Source: Saccoglossus kowalevskii
Lineage: Eukaryota; Hemichordata; Enteropneusta; Harrimaniidae
DNA: 52,308 nucleotides
Direction: 5' to 3'
NCBI RefSeq assembly: GCF_000003605.2
Contig: NW_003134343.1
Location: forward strand, 199,396 to 251,703
Shown here in pieces: positions 13,201 to 21,669 of the stretch. The number at the start of each line of letters is the position of its first letter. Position 1 is the stretch's first letter. The position numbers and the translations under genes were made by a program. Under the pieces are notes generated by a model, which did not search any database, had not been told where the DNA came from, and saw nothing but the letters and a program-made list of their open reading frames with translations.

Positions 13201-16200
13201 CTGTATAAAAAAATGTTTTTGTGACATTTCTTACCCGTTGACAGTTGAGGACATGAATACCAAATAGGGACCCAGGAGAAGTTTAACGAGTGGAAGCGGA
13301 ATGGCTGCTGCTTCGTCAATCACAACAAGTTCAGCTTGACCTAGTTTATGAGCATCTGATGGATGGATGTACTGTGGTAGAAATGCAACTGCTATTAGTA
13401 TTACTAGAGGTACATTATTGTACTTGGGGTTTGCAACTACGGTGACATGATAACAAGATCCCGTTTCAATCTCGTCTCGCATAAGTGTTCCAACTCAGAA
13501 AAATGCGAATGCGAATGCGCATGCCCGAGGTAACTAGGATACTGGGATGTCCAGGTGAATCAAAATAGCTGCTCACGATATGACGGATTACGATAACTAT
13601 ATTTTCTGTACATTTTCGATGTATTACATGATTTCACTATGTATGTGATAATACATGTTTTATTACAAACTGCCTATGTCATGTCAGAAGGTTGTACCTC
13701 CATGTATGTAAATGTGTCGAAATCGACGAGATGAGACTTGAATGGGATCTTGGCATGATGTCACCATACAGTACTATGCGCGTTGCAAACCTCAAGTAAT
13801 GTACCTCTGGTATTACCATAAATTTAAATAGAAAATCTCATAACCATGTATGCAATGAGATCTCTCATGAAGCAAACTCTCGTGATTTGCGAATTCTTGA
13901 AATTGATCTAATTCCATGCACGTCAAGTGAACATATTATAACCAATAGCATTACTGAATGCAGTGAAATATGTTTGATTGCATAAATGGGAACGAGATTG
14001 TAGCCTCATTCAAAAATATATTATACATAGACTCACTCACAGGTTTCTCTTGCAATTTTGTGATTGTCTCACAATATACGTGATATCTTTATTACATATA
14101 CCGTTATTAGTCATTTACATACCCTAATCTTAGAAATTCTTATTATCTTGATATTAATTTATTCATAACTCAAGCTATATGACATACTTGAGTGGTACTT
14201 GGAGACCACAATAAATACTGCCTGCACCCAAAGTGTGCTCGCAACAAAATGTTGGTACACATTTTTTCCTATATAGTCTGCTGTAATCCTATAAATCTAA
14301 TGCCCACATAAAAACGAAATTCAGTAATAATGCTTTTCATGGATTAGAACAGTTTTCCTACAACTCCAAACATAATTTGCATATAAAATTTTGCAGGTTT
14401 AATCAAGTCGTCAACAAAGGGCACAGTGCAATGGCAAAATAAGTGGGGGGAAAAATGATCAAATCACACTTTTTTTTTGGTGGCATGCACACTGACTAGA
14501 AACAACTTTTCTAGATCTTTGTCAAACAAAATAATATAAAATGCTGAATACCTTTAATATCTTTATAATATCTTTGTATCAAAACATAAAATTGCATAAC
14601 ATTACAATAATTACATTTGAAAAAAAGCAAAACTCACTGCAATAATCAACAAACTGGGCTGAGCCATCATGACACACAACTCACTTGTTATGCAACCAAT
14701 TATTACCTGTATGGTTTGTCTATGTTCTCTAAATATATTCACTCTGACAACAGCTTTATTGAATTCAGGATTGGTAGACTGTACAAGTTCATAGTCAAGG
14801 TGTTCCTACAAATCAAAATAACATTGACAACCAAAAATTGGTAGACTGTACAAGTTCATAGTCAAGGTGTTCCTACAAATCAAAATAACATTGACAACCA
14901 AAAATTGGTAGACTGTACAAGTTCATAGTCAAGGTGTTCCTACAAATCAAAATAACATTGACAACCAAAAAATAAACCTAGATATCTATATACTGTACCA
15001 GTAAGTTTAAAATAAAGGATGGCTGTACTTGTACCATACAGTGATACTCGTATGACATTTACCATGCTGTTTAGGTTCAAACATACATTTACTCTGGTGT
15101 TGTTATACATTGTATGAGACTTGTTTCATGCAATGAATGCTGCTTTTCAAATACTGATGAAGCTGTGGTTACATTTTCTATTTCATCACCTTGTAACTAT
15201 AGTGATGAGATTATGTGAATCACTCACTTACCTGGTATTCCAAGGCATCAAATCCTTTGAAGACGAAATCAAACATTGTACGAAGATTTTCTGGACTAGG
15301 TGCTGTCACAAATATATTAGAATAACTGTAGAGAAATAGAGTTATAGAAATTTACATCATTTCAAATACGCGTATCAAAGCATATATGACAAAGGAAATG
15401 AAAGATACTTGAAAGATTCCTCACCTAAAAGCAACTGCTGCCGACATAGCAAGCCCAAGAGCTGCTGATTTCCCTCTGCCTCTGGCTGCAGTCATGGCAA
15501 CTGTGCTCCGAAGCGTCTTCTCAGATATGGCTTCAACAAATTTTAGTACAGCTTTGGCCTAGAATGAAGTAGATACATTATCACTATAACTGATGGTTTA
15601 TCTTGAATACATTCTGTATCAACTCATATGAAAACACACATATAGCATCACACATACTGGTACTGAGATAATACATGCCTATATAGATTGCAACAGGAGT
15701 CTATGATTGTAAACTACAGTTAGGCAAGACTTTTATTATCCCTTGTTTCCCGAACCCGCCGAATGAACAGGAGCCGAAAATGAAATAAAAATAAAATTTT
15801 ATTTCAGCGTAATTTCTCGCGCCCGCCTACTTGTAAGCGCAAAAAAAATGCTAAAAAATATTATTTTTATCTTCATTTTTTTACCGCCCGCCGCATAACA
15901 AATCCAAGTTACATTTTCGTGGGAGTATAATGATCAAAGTATCGAAGTCTCGTGCAGATGAGAAACAAGGTTATACATGGAATAACATTTTATTTCATTT
16001 CTTCTCTTCAATCAATGATCTCACTTACAATTCTTTGAGAATCACACAAATCGAATGGAAAAAAAATTGTCTTATAAAAACTCAAGAAACAAGGAATAAA
16101 AAAAGTCTGGCCTTACCAATTGTAGTCAATCAGCAAAGAGTTTTGCTTTATACCCCATCACCCAAATACTGACCTGATCCAAAGTTTTACAACAGTTGAC

Positions 16201-19183
16201 AATTACACCAACAGGCTGCGTGTCTTGTAAGGATTCTTTCAGTTCTTTTAACTCCAAATCTTCAGCACTGAGTGAGTCCTCCTATAAAATTGAAAAAAAT
16301 ACTATCAAAGTAATATTAACTTATATTATTTATTATACATCTGTCATCGTTATAGCATGCCATAATTTTGCGGTATTTTAGGAGGGGGTATTTTCATCCT
16401 ACCATATTAGGAAATGCAAATTCCAAATATGGAATGATTACGCACATAAGCATCCTCTAATAATAAAAACAAACATGGCAGCCACCAGAGTTTGACCAGA
16501 CTCCACACAAAGAAGTTTGCTGACTCTGTTCTAAACATTTCGGCATTCGCATGATGTAGCCTTGGAAGGAAAAGATGTATAATAAAATAAGGTTATTACG
16601 AGGATACCTCAAAGTATGCACTCAGACAGTACACCGTCGCATCAACCTCCGCTGCATACTTTGAGGTATCCTCATAATAACCTCATATTATATTTATAAC
16701 AATAACTTTGCCCATCAGCTTTTCCCCCTGTTGTTTTTGAGGTTTTTATGCACAATAAAATCATTTAATGTCATCTTAGGGGTTTAGTCACAGTTGAATA
16801 TTTTGAGATGGATTATTTGGAATTTACTCGCAAAGACAAACATGCTTTAATTGTCAATACCAGGTGCGAGTCTAAAGACAATGAAATGAAAAAAAAATAA
16901 AAAAAAAAAATTACCATTATTGTAACATAACCTACCTTTGATTTTGCTGGAACTGGCGTTATATTCAAACAATGTGTTGATATTGGTAATATATTTAGTT
17001 GATCATCAATGACGATACAGTTATTGCAGGAAGATAGTGATAACAGAAATCTGAAAAACAAACACGATGAAAGTTGAAATGAATACCATTTTGCTGTATT
17101 CTGTATTTACCTTAAAACGTACCATCCCTGTCAAACACCTAACACTACTGTACACAAAAGCATTTAGTTGATTATTTATAAATTATCAGTTATTTTTGAC
17201 AGTACATGTAATTTGTCTTTTTGAGATGCAATATAGTTGTACTTTATGGGTGATGTTAGTTGTATTAAAGGGCATTCACTTTCGCGCGCGTCCTGTTCGT
17301 TATGGAACTGATAAAGACGTATACAATACACGTAAAATACATTGTTTACATGAGATGTGCGACAACCGCCCTCAACCATATAAGAAAATTGTTAGATGCG
17401 TATTGAACATTTGTGGTATGACAAACAGGACATCCAATCAGAAACCATGACATTCAAAGTGGCATGAAGCTTGTCACTATGATGCAGATCAAAGGTTACA
17501 TTTTATTCATACCTTTCATTAAATCTCGCAACAACATCTTGATGCGCCTCCGTCCGGAATCGAGAGTGGACATCCATTGTCATTGTGTACAATTTTCGTA
17601 ATGACGTCATTGTTCTTAGTAGTAGTACAATTATACCACCACCTTCCACTGTTTCTATTGTTCTGGCAAGTAAGTTAGGAGTCATCGCTTCAAAATCCTG
17701 TGAAATAAAATTATATGTTAGGGCATGAGACATATTGAAACAAAAATGTGTTTGAAAATGTAATTGAAATATGAAATAATCTGTATTGAGCAAAGAATAT
17801 TTTCATTCATATGCAACAGCCATTTTGTGCAATGAGACACATTTTTGAGTATTTTATCATCTGTTTAGCACTTTAGCAAAAATTTAATGTGGAATATTAT
17901 ACGAGTACTGATATATCTGAGAAGTGATAAATCTGGCAAAGTTCTTATATTACTCATTAAAGAAACAGAATGAGACTTACAATTACCGGAAGTTATTTCT
18001 CAGACAACTATTTATCATAAATATATATTTAATGCTTTGAATGTTACCTAACCAATTGTTAATATATGCCAAAATGGTGTAATTTTGGGTAAAAATAAAA
18101 TAAATTAAATACAACTGGTCATTCCAAAGGGGGATTTCCATTTTATCAAAACTATGTTGTATTCCATACAAGTGATGACGATCAATATACAAGTGATATA
18201 TAAGCAATATACCGTACAGCTGAAAACTTGTTTACCAAAATGTTACACTATGCTATTGTGACAGATGTCTATTCATTAGAAAATAGTGTTTTCATGTTAT
18301 CAAAAGGGAAATGTAGTCTAGTTTTTAAAGTTTTTACACAAGTCGTACAAAAGGTGTATTGTTCGAACAAGTGTTTCTGGTATACATATGGGTTTGAATA
18401 AAAAAAATGCAGCTAACATTAAATGGTTTATACATAATTCTCAACAAATCTTACCTGTAAGACACACATTCCAAATGTATTTCCTAATATTTTATGCGTT
18501 TCTGAATAATAGCAGTATCTGATATTAGTTGCAGCAATGAACAATTCAAATGGATCATCATCTTTTAAATCTAATGTACCACTTTTGATTTTCTTTTGAA
18601 TTTGGCGCATCCGTTTTTTGCGATGACTGTCAAAGAGAAAATGGTTAGGCTCCTATATAACGTACCAATCAGATGGCTGGAAAATCTACAATATTTGCAC
18701 AGATTACACAGTTAAACATCATCTATGAATTCATAAAAAGATATTAAATCATAGATGCTCAAATAGAAATGTGAAGATGAGCAATGTTCATCACTTAAAT
18801 TGGGAACTCAGAAGTTACAGCGAATGTCCCTTTAATGTTAAATAATATTTGGAAAATAATTACACACTCTGGACAATAGAATACCTGCTAAATCCTAGTT
18901 CCTTCTTATAACACCATAATACTGACGGTCTGGCCTTTACCTGTGACTTTGATAGCATGTGATGCAGTATTACAACCTGGTGAATTTAAATAAGAAGAAC
19001 TTAGAGAAGAACGTAAACAAAAATGAACACGACGAATGATGATCGAAGACGTTGAGACATCGCGAAATGTCCTACCTGGTCACGTCCCTTGTCACCAACT
19101 ACAACAAAAAAGCTTCTCTTTTTTGTCGTGACACCGTTCTCAATCTGAATGCGAATGCGGTTATCAACTTTCTTTCGGACCAT
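1140..19183 (-). CDS. NAT10: RNA cytidine acetyltransferase NAT10, 25 exons, 3' end off window
   Basis: This is the ATP-dependent enzyme that makes N4-acetylcytidine in 18S rRNA and, with the adaptor THUMPD1, in tRNA; family members act in the nucleolus. All 25 exons were placed by protein similarity recalled from human NAT10 and by splice phase, and their lengths sum to 2978 coding bases (992 codons plus 2 bases) against about 1025 residues in human. Domain order is: N-terminal DUF1726-like domain, RecD-type helicase with Walker A around residue 290 and Walker B (IDEAAA) around 388, GNAT acetyltransferase with the acetyl-CoA loop QGMGYG at 643-648, then the C-terminal RNA-binding part. The start is supported by the conserved MVRKKVDNRIRI and an in-frame TGA six codons upstream. 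The final lysine-rich exon was not found and is probably left of base 1. No frameshift or internal stop was seen, so the gene looks functional. Confidence 0.97.
1305..1378 (-). CDS. NAT10: NAT10 exon 24 (residues 942-966)
   Basis: Encodes EEGAAEVQEKQDKEMEQL, then RNIDLS, matching the acidic helix before DLSEY in human. The donor is TCA|gtaagt (phase 2). Confidence 0.92.
1805..2023 (-). CDS. NAT10: NAT10 exon 23 (residues 869-941)
   Basis: Encodes AVILGLALQHKTVEELEKEL, then GLYNRVIRKVSTYLN and EKTVVMEPTRKTM. This is the helical C-terminal module that contacts RNA in the family. The donor is ATG|gtactg, a weaker site than its neighbours, phase 0. Confidence 0.94.
2467..2848. mobile_element. 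Inverted-repeat element, family 1 copy 1
   Basis: A 382-bp non-autonomous element with perfect 28-bp terminal inverted repeats beginning CAGAGGTACATTACTTGG; the inversion continues imperfectly inward. It is flanked by an imperfect 7-bp direct repeat (atatagg/atataga). The CAGAGGT end resembles hAT elements such as Tol2, but hAT makes 8-bp duplications. It lies in NAT10 intron 22. Confidence 0.85.
3318..3487 (-). CDS. NAT10: NAT10 exon 22 (residues 812-868)
   Basis: Encodes LTKEELDAEFSKYDLQRLEL, then MVDHHLITDMLPAIARLYFL, conserved in the family. The donor is TCT|gtaagt, phase 0. Confidence 0.95.
3571..3678 (-). CDS. NAT10: NAT10 exon 21 (residues 776-812)
   Basis: Encodes FRKRFLSLLSYQFHKFTPSL, then GLSVLHNKYY, the start of the C-terminal RNA-binding region. 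The acceptor is atgatag and the donor is AATG|gtaaga (phase 1). Confidence 0.95.
3925..4021 (-). CDS. NAT10: NAT10 exon 20 (residues 744-776)
   Basis: Encodes NALTGEHSCIMLKLLNLES, then NWLVAFWK. The donor is AAAG|gtgggt (phase 1), a slightly unusual GTGGGT site. Confidence 0.94.
4325..4373 (-). CDS. NAT10: NAT10 exon 19 (residues 727-743)
   Basis: A 49-base exon encoding FWKKAKFVPVYLRQTA, which matches FWKRAGFVPVYLRQTP in human. The acceptor is cctcaacag and the donor is GCT|gtaagt, phase 0. Confidence 0.95.
5847..5980 (-). CDS. NAT10: NAT10 exon 18 (residues 683-727)
   Basis: Encodes LLEEVVGPRKNLPPLLSKL and ERPAEELDYLGVSYGLT, the conserved end of the GNAT domain. The donor is CAG|gtgagt; Arg727 is split (phase 2). 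Confidence 0.96.
6566..6679 (-). CDS. NAT10: NAT10 exon 17 (residues 645-682, acetyl-CoA loop)
   Basis: Starts MGYGSRALAVLQRYYEG, completing the QGMGYG acetyl-CoA loop across the exon 16/17 junction, then enters a variable acidic segment. The donor is GAT|gtaagt, phase 0. The intron before it (6680-9825) is long and repeat-filled. Confidence 0.96.
6962..9267. mobile_element. Putative 2.3-kb TTAA-flanked element
   Basis: Inverted ends GGTAGAGATGCAG (6962-6974) and CTGCATCTCTACC (9255-9267) are each flanked by TTAA (6958-6961, 9268-9271). No transposase frame is visible. The hairpin-ended repeat at 7240-8437 is nested inside. It occupies most of NAT10 intron 16. Confidence 0.6.
7240..8437. repeat. 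Hairpin-ended dispersed repeat, copy B, with ~300-bp internal tandem units
   Basis: Three to four diverged units of about 300 bp (the aaaatggcc module recurs at about 7312, 7612 and 7912) are followed by gacgcacgcacaca-type simple sequence (8344-8388) and the same 35-base terminal hairpin at 8400-8434. Open frames on both strands here are by-products of the simple repeats. It lies in NAT10 intron 16. Confidence 0.8.
9826..9900 (-). CDS. NAT10: NAT10 exon 16 (residues 620-644)
   Basis: Encodes FQDHDFPGLSGCRVVRIATH, then PDYQG, reaching the first glycine of the acetyl-CoA binding loop. The donor is GGG|gtaagt, phase 0. Confidence 0.96.
10157..10258 (-). CDS. NAT10: NAT10 exon 15 (residues 586-619)
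   Basis: Encodes VALEGEISKKSIMNSLSRGK and SSGDLIPWTISQQ, typical of the GNAT domain of this family. The donor is CAG|gtaata, phase 0. Confidence 0.96.
10645..10761 (-). CDS. NAT10: NAT10 exon 14 (residues 547-585)
   Basis: Encodes NTPDDLQLLSDAPAHHLFCL, then LPPVNPTQNALPEVL, part of the GNAT acetyltransferase domain. The acceptor is tttttcag and the donor is CAG|gtaata, phase 0. Confidence 0.96.
11105..11201 (-). CDS. NAT10: NAT10 exon 13 (residues 514-546), AC acceptor
   Basis: Encodes YYVNRDTLFSYHKASEVF and ends LYVASHYK. The intron side has no AG near the exon; it reads tttcttaatatgttgtccac, a U12-like branch site 12 bases before a terminal AC. The donor is AAG|gtatta, phase 0. Confidence 0.94.
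11268..11498. mobile_element. piggyBac-like non-autonomous element
   Basis: About 231 bp with inverted ends CCCTTTGAGTGCC and GGTACTCAAAGGG, flanked by TTAA on the right and a decayed gtaa on the left. TTAA targets and CCCTTT ends are typical of piggyBac-type elements. It has no coding content and lies in NAT10 intron 12, close to the AC acceptor. Confidence 0.75.
11781..12292. repeat. 31-bp minisatellite with higher-order structure
   Basis: Sixteen near-identical 31-bp units (ggagttaaatatgaccaatg...). Two variants occur: A with cccatg/ggtatccaa and B with ccaatg/ggtttccag. Their order is A B B A B A B A B B A B A B A B, that is AB followed by two copies of the seven-unit block B-AB-AB-AB (217 bp). 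The first unit has a 4-base insertion (ttaatt). It lies in NAT10 intron 12, beginning 18 bases from the AT-AC donor. Confidence 0.95.
12311..12461 (-). CDS. NAT10: NAT10 exon 12 (residues 464-514), AT-AC donor
   Basis: Encodes LNESIRYATGDDVEQWLNNL and SGCPLPEDCDL. No usable GT donor follows, but the exon runs straight into atatcctttt, the consensus U12-type AT-AC 5' splice site. Joining at this point to exon 13 restores DLYYVNRDTL in frame (phase 2). Confidence 0.95.
12846..12991 (-). CDS. NAT10: NAT10 exon 11 (residues 415-464)
   Basis: Encodes the conserved YEGTGRSLSLKLIQQLRQQ, followed by an alanine-rich variable linker. That linker is also variable in other species. The acceptor is taactag and the donor is TCAG|gtaata (phase 1). 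Confidence 0.94.
13235..13371 (-). CDS. NAT10: NAT10 exon 10 (residues 370-415, Walker B)
   Basis: Encodes YIHPSDAHKLGQAELVVI, then DEAAAIPLPLVK with Asp388-Glu389 as the Walker B acids, ending FMSSTVN. The acceptor is taccacag; an inverted-repeat element ends only 33 bases upstream of it. The donor is CGG|gtaaga (phase 2). Confidence 0.97.
13405..13809. mobile_element. Inverted-repeat element, family 1 copy 2
   Basis: A 405-bp relative of the element at 2467, in the same orientation, with the same terminal repeats (5-base insertion in the left end) and a perfect 7-bp flanking duplication GTATTAC (13398-13404 and 13810-13816). It sits in NAT10 intron 9, 33 bases from the exon 10 acceptor, so it may supply or displace the branch site. 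Confidence 0.88.
14707..14805 (-). CDS. NAT10: NAT10 exon 9 (residues 337-369)
   Basis: Encodes EHLDYELVQSTNPEFNKAVV, then IFREHRQTIQ. The acceptor is atttgtag|GAACAC. The acceptor and the first 35 bases of the exon are part of a perfect 67-bp unit repeated three times; only the copy adjoining this exon body gives an open frame. The donor is CAG|gtaata, phase 0. Confidence 0.96.
14771..14971. repeat. 67-bp unit x3, duplicates NAT10 exon 9 acceptor
   Basis: Three perfect tandem copies (14771-14837, 14838-14904, 14905-14971). On the minus strand each contains the intron 8 end, the acceptor tttgtag and the first 35 bases of exon 9. The functional acceptor is in the first copy (exon start 14805); duplicates would start at 14872 and 14939. 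The copies are identical, so the event is recent or an assembly error. Confidence 0.95.
15232..15325 (-). CDS. NAT10: NAT10 exon 8 (residues 305-336)
   Basis: Encodes YSNIFVTAPSPENLRTMF, then FKGFDALEYQ, a conserved helicase segment. The donor is CAG|gtaagt, phase 0. Confidence 0.96.
15425..15558 (-). CDS. NAT10: NAT10 exon 7 (residues 261-305, Walker A)
   Basis: Carries TAARGRGKSAALGLA, the Walker A loop of the RecD-type helicase module. Its lysine falls at residue 290, the position I recall as the ATP-binding lysine of human NAT10. The donor is TTTTAG|gtgagg; Ser305 is split (phase 2). Confidence 0.97.
16174..16281 (-). CDS. NAT10: NAT10 exon 6 (residues 225-260)
   Basis: Encodes LELKELKESLQDTQPVGV, then NCCKTLDQ, matching the stretch just before the helicase domain. 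The acceptor is tttatag and the donor is CAG|gtcagt, phase 0. Confidence 0.95.
16590..16683. mobile_element. Foldback element with 31-bp arms
   Basis: Left arm 16590-16620 and right arm 16653-16683 are inverted copies with one mismatch (core ggatacctcaaagtatgca) around a 32-base loop. A related, decayed copy is at 31100-31215. It lies in NAT10 intron 5 and can form a long stable hairpin in DNA or RNA. Confidence 0.85.
16936..17050 (-). CDS. NAT10: NAT10 exon 5 (residues 186-224)
   Basis: Encodes FLLSLSSCNNCIVIDDQLN, then ILPISTH, conserved in NAT10, followed by a variable linker. The donor is AAAG|gtaggt, phase 0. Confidence 0.94.
17269..17372. mobile_element. Short family 3 element in NAT10 intron 4
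   Basis: A 104-bp copy: TTAA then agggcattcactttcgcgcg, with the internal gcgtcctgttcgttatg and taaaatacattgtttacatg shared with the copy at 24177, ending caaccgccct. The right TTAA has decayed to caac. Confidence 0.65.
17513..17697 (-). CDS. NAT10: NAT10 exon 4 (residues 125-186)
   Basis: Encodes DFEAMTPNLLARTIETVEGG, then VHSRFRTEAHQDVVARFNE, the core of the N-terminal DUF1726-like domain. The donor is AAAG|gtatga; Arg186 is split (phase 2). Confidence 0.96.
18455..18626 (-). CDS. NAT10: NAT10 exon 3 (residues 67-124)
   Basis: Contains HRKKRMRQIQKKIKSG and DDDPFELFIAATNIRYCYY, both diagnostic of NAT10, and ends GNTFGMCVLQ. The acceptor is tttgacag and the donor is CAG|gtaaga, phase 0. Confidence 0.96.
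18885..18976 (-). CDS. NAT10: NAT10 exon 2 (residues 37-67)
   Basis: Encodes VVILHHMLSK, then KARPSVLWCYKKELGFS, a strongly conserved NAT10 block. The acceptor is caccag|GTTGTA and the donor is AGCAG|gtattc; the codon for Ser67 is split (phase 2). Confidence 0.95.
19076..19183 (-). CDS. NAT10: NAT10 exon 1 (residues 1-36)
   Basis: Begins MVRKKVDNRIRI and continues to FFVVVGDKGRDQ, nearly identical in pattern to other NAT10 N-termini. The frame upstream of the ATG is closed by TGA six codons before it. The donor is CAG|gtagga, phase 0. Confidence 0.96.
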
Positions 19184-19490
19184 TTTCCCAACGAAATATC
19201 AACACACAGCTGATCTATCTGGACAGACACATGTGCAAACTACTGTTGCGCAACTATACTGCGCATATTGTGACTACCTAGGTGAGTGGTAATCGATCTT
19301 GGTAAACCCTTTAGGTGACTTTAATTTGTACAGCGAGACATTTCAAGTTCTGAAATGTGAAAAAATCATGGTTTAATTATAATACCCATTAGTTTAGGAT
19401 AACTCTAGAGATTATATTGTAAAATACTGTACAAATCATTCAGTTATTTAGATCGTCGTAACAAATTAATGTTACACTTTTTTTTGTTTT
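19184..19490 (-). promoter_or_regulatory. NAT10 5' UTR and presumed promoter
   Basis: This is the sequence directly upstream of the NAT10 start codon. It contains two gcgca half-sites (near 19230 and 19260), weakly NRF1-like. I see no TATA box or clear initiator. The next landmark upstream is a TTAA-flanked element starting at 19498, so any core promoter should lie within these 300 bases. Confidence 0.35.
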
Positions 19491-19497
19491 ATTTTAA

Positions 19498-20054
19498 AGC
19501 TAGAAGCCTACTCATAAATTAAAAAAAAAAACATAATTTATTCATTTTGCAATAAAATGTACTCCAAGGCAATATATGGATATTGACCTATAACAGTTGG
19601 GGGTCACCAGCCTTTTTTTCGAGAAATTGATGGTTGTATTTTAGTGGAAAGTCAACATTTTGACACTATTATAACACTTTTACCACTGGTTCCTATGGCA
19701 GAGATATTATGCAATATCTCAAAATCTAGCCTAGTGACATAGACTGAAAAAATCATATATTGTTAATGATGGAGTACTTTTTGTTGTTCTTAATTATTGA
19801 AAAAATCTGGGTTTTAAAAAGTGTCAAAAAATGCAATTTTTCTTTAATATTGTGTTCTATGGAATTGTTCTAAAAATAGCAATTTTCAAAAAATATTAGA
19901 ACACATTTCTCAAAAAGCTTAACTGTAAGACACAAAATAATGCTATTTCATTGTACCATAGGACATTAGCTTCCTGATTGTACATAACAAACTAATGAAC
20001 ATTGTCATGCGATTTATGACCAATTTTGTCAAAAATTATGACTAGGCTTCTACC
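19498..20054. mobile_element. 557-bp TTAA-flanked element upstream of NAT10
   Basis: Inverted ends agctagaagcctactcataa and ttatgactaggcttctacc (19498-19517, 20036-20054) with TTAA on both sides. The outer end (GGTAGAAGCC, decayed on the left) resembles the GGTAGAGATG end of the element at 6962, suggesting a related superfamily. No coding content is seen. Confidence 0.7.
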
Positions 20055-20104
20055 TTAACACGAGAATAACAAATTACTTTGCCGTCAACTTACTAAAAGC
20101 TTAA

Positions 20105-20399
20105 AGGGCGATGGTCGTCGCGCAGCGCATGTGCGACATTTGTGTTGATAAGCACTGCTTTTCCCATAATCCAATGCGCTCTTCTAATGGAATCACGAGT
20201 ACGAGTTTTGATCTAGACGCGACGTGTACTCATTGCCGACGGTGACTCCTTCGATACCTTCCAATCACCAAAGAAAAATACTTAGAAAAACTTTGTAACG
20301 TCTCAGTTTGTACTCTGGTCTGTGCAACAGTCAAAGTCGCCATCTTTGTTCACATGAGACCCATATCTCGTGCATGCGTAGCGCGACGACCACCTCGCT
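20105..20399. mobile_element. CpG-rich TTAA element, family 3 copy 1
   Basis: A 295-bp element with inverted ends ggcgatggtcgtcgcgcagc and gcgcgacgaccacctcgct, flanked by TTAA (20101-20104 and 20400-20403). It is markedly richer in CpG than its surroundings. Relatives are at 17269 and 24177. Confidence 0.8.
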
Positions 20400-21669
20400 T
20401 TAAGAAAAGTGTATTTTACTAAAATGTTGGATTGATTTTTCCGCCTACTGTATCATTAAAAAGAAATGAGCGAAGCTGCTCGCTAATTATTCAATATAAC
20501 GGGCGATGGTTTGCCTCTACATCAGTATCTGTATAAGTACTAGTAGTAAAACAAACATAACATATGTCATGAATATCATTTTGAGATTCGTAGTTATATC
20601 AAACATTGTTCCACTGGCAAATATTACGATGCGCAAAACATCAAAATAGTGAAACTTGTGTTAACATAAATGGTTTTACTGGTGTGTATGCTGCTTTCAT
20701 TATGTTCTACTGCCATTAAAGTTGTTATTAGTAGATGTTGAAAAGTTTTTCTATTGTACCCCTAATTAAAAAAAGGCTTAGATTCCCTCGGGCTTCTTGT
20801 CGGAAACATTCTGTATCCGTTATTAGTGAATTATTCTTATTCCAAACGCGCGTACAAGTCAGTCAACCAGATTACTAATATTTCCGATCGGCATTGACGA
20901 CGCTCAGTTACTAGTATTCTACTCATGCATGTTGGGAGGCTATTCTTCTCTTACTATACCTTGAGGCTTATATATCTGTCTTTCTTACATTCCTCTATCA
21001 TGTAACATTGCAAAATCATTATATTTCTCAAATTTTGTTGTTTAATTTTTTTGAAATTGTATTGATGATTTTTGACATGGACGAAAATTCTACAGTACAG
21101 TATTGATCTATGCTCAGTATGCTCACTACACTATTACAGTCCTTCTCAAGGACATGACTTTTCAAATTCAAATGATTTGTTTTTCTATAAAACAGCCTTA
21201 AATGTCACTTTGTAGACTCAGACACTTTTGGTACAATGCCATGTCCTTTATTAAACTCATGGATATGCCGAGAAACTATTTACTCTATCGAACATCAAAG
21301 TAGAAATTCAAAATTTTCTTTAAAAAGTAACGCTTTTCATTTCACGTAAATCAATAAATTACGCAACAACGATTCAGTATTAACAACAAATGAGTTGTTA
21401 TTGTCTCCGCATTACATCACACTGTTCATTGAACATGCAGGAACATGGATCTAATAAGCTAGGGTAATACGGCTCGTATAGTACACATACAACGTGCGTT
21501 AGTGAGGGGATATGACCAGCCAATCGAGGTATGACCAATAGCTGACTAGTATACGTGTCTGATACATTTGAGATCAAAAATGCGAATATCTAACACGGGA
21601 AAACTAAAATAAGCATGATAAAAAATGTATCTAAAATGTTTTACACAATTGTTATACGTTTGCCATATT

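Noticed and set aside
15930-16172. 80-codon plus-strand frame
   Set aside because: Antisense to NAT10 intron 6 just beside exon 6; no recognised similarity and no splice signals.
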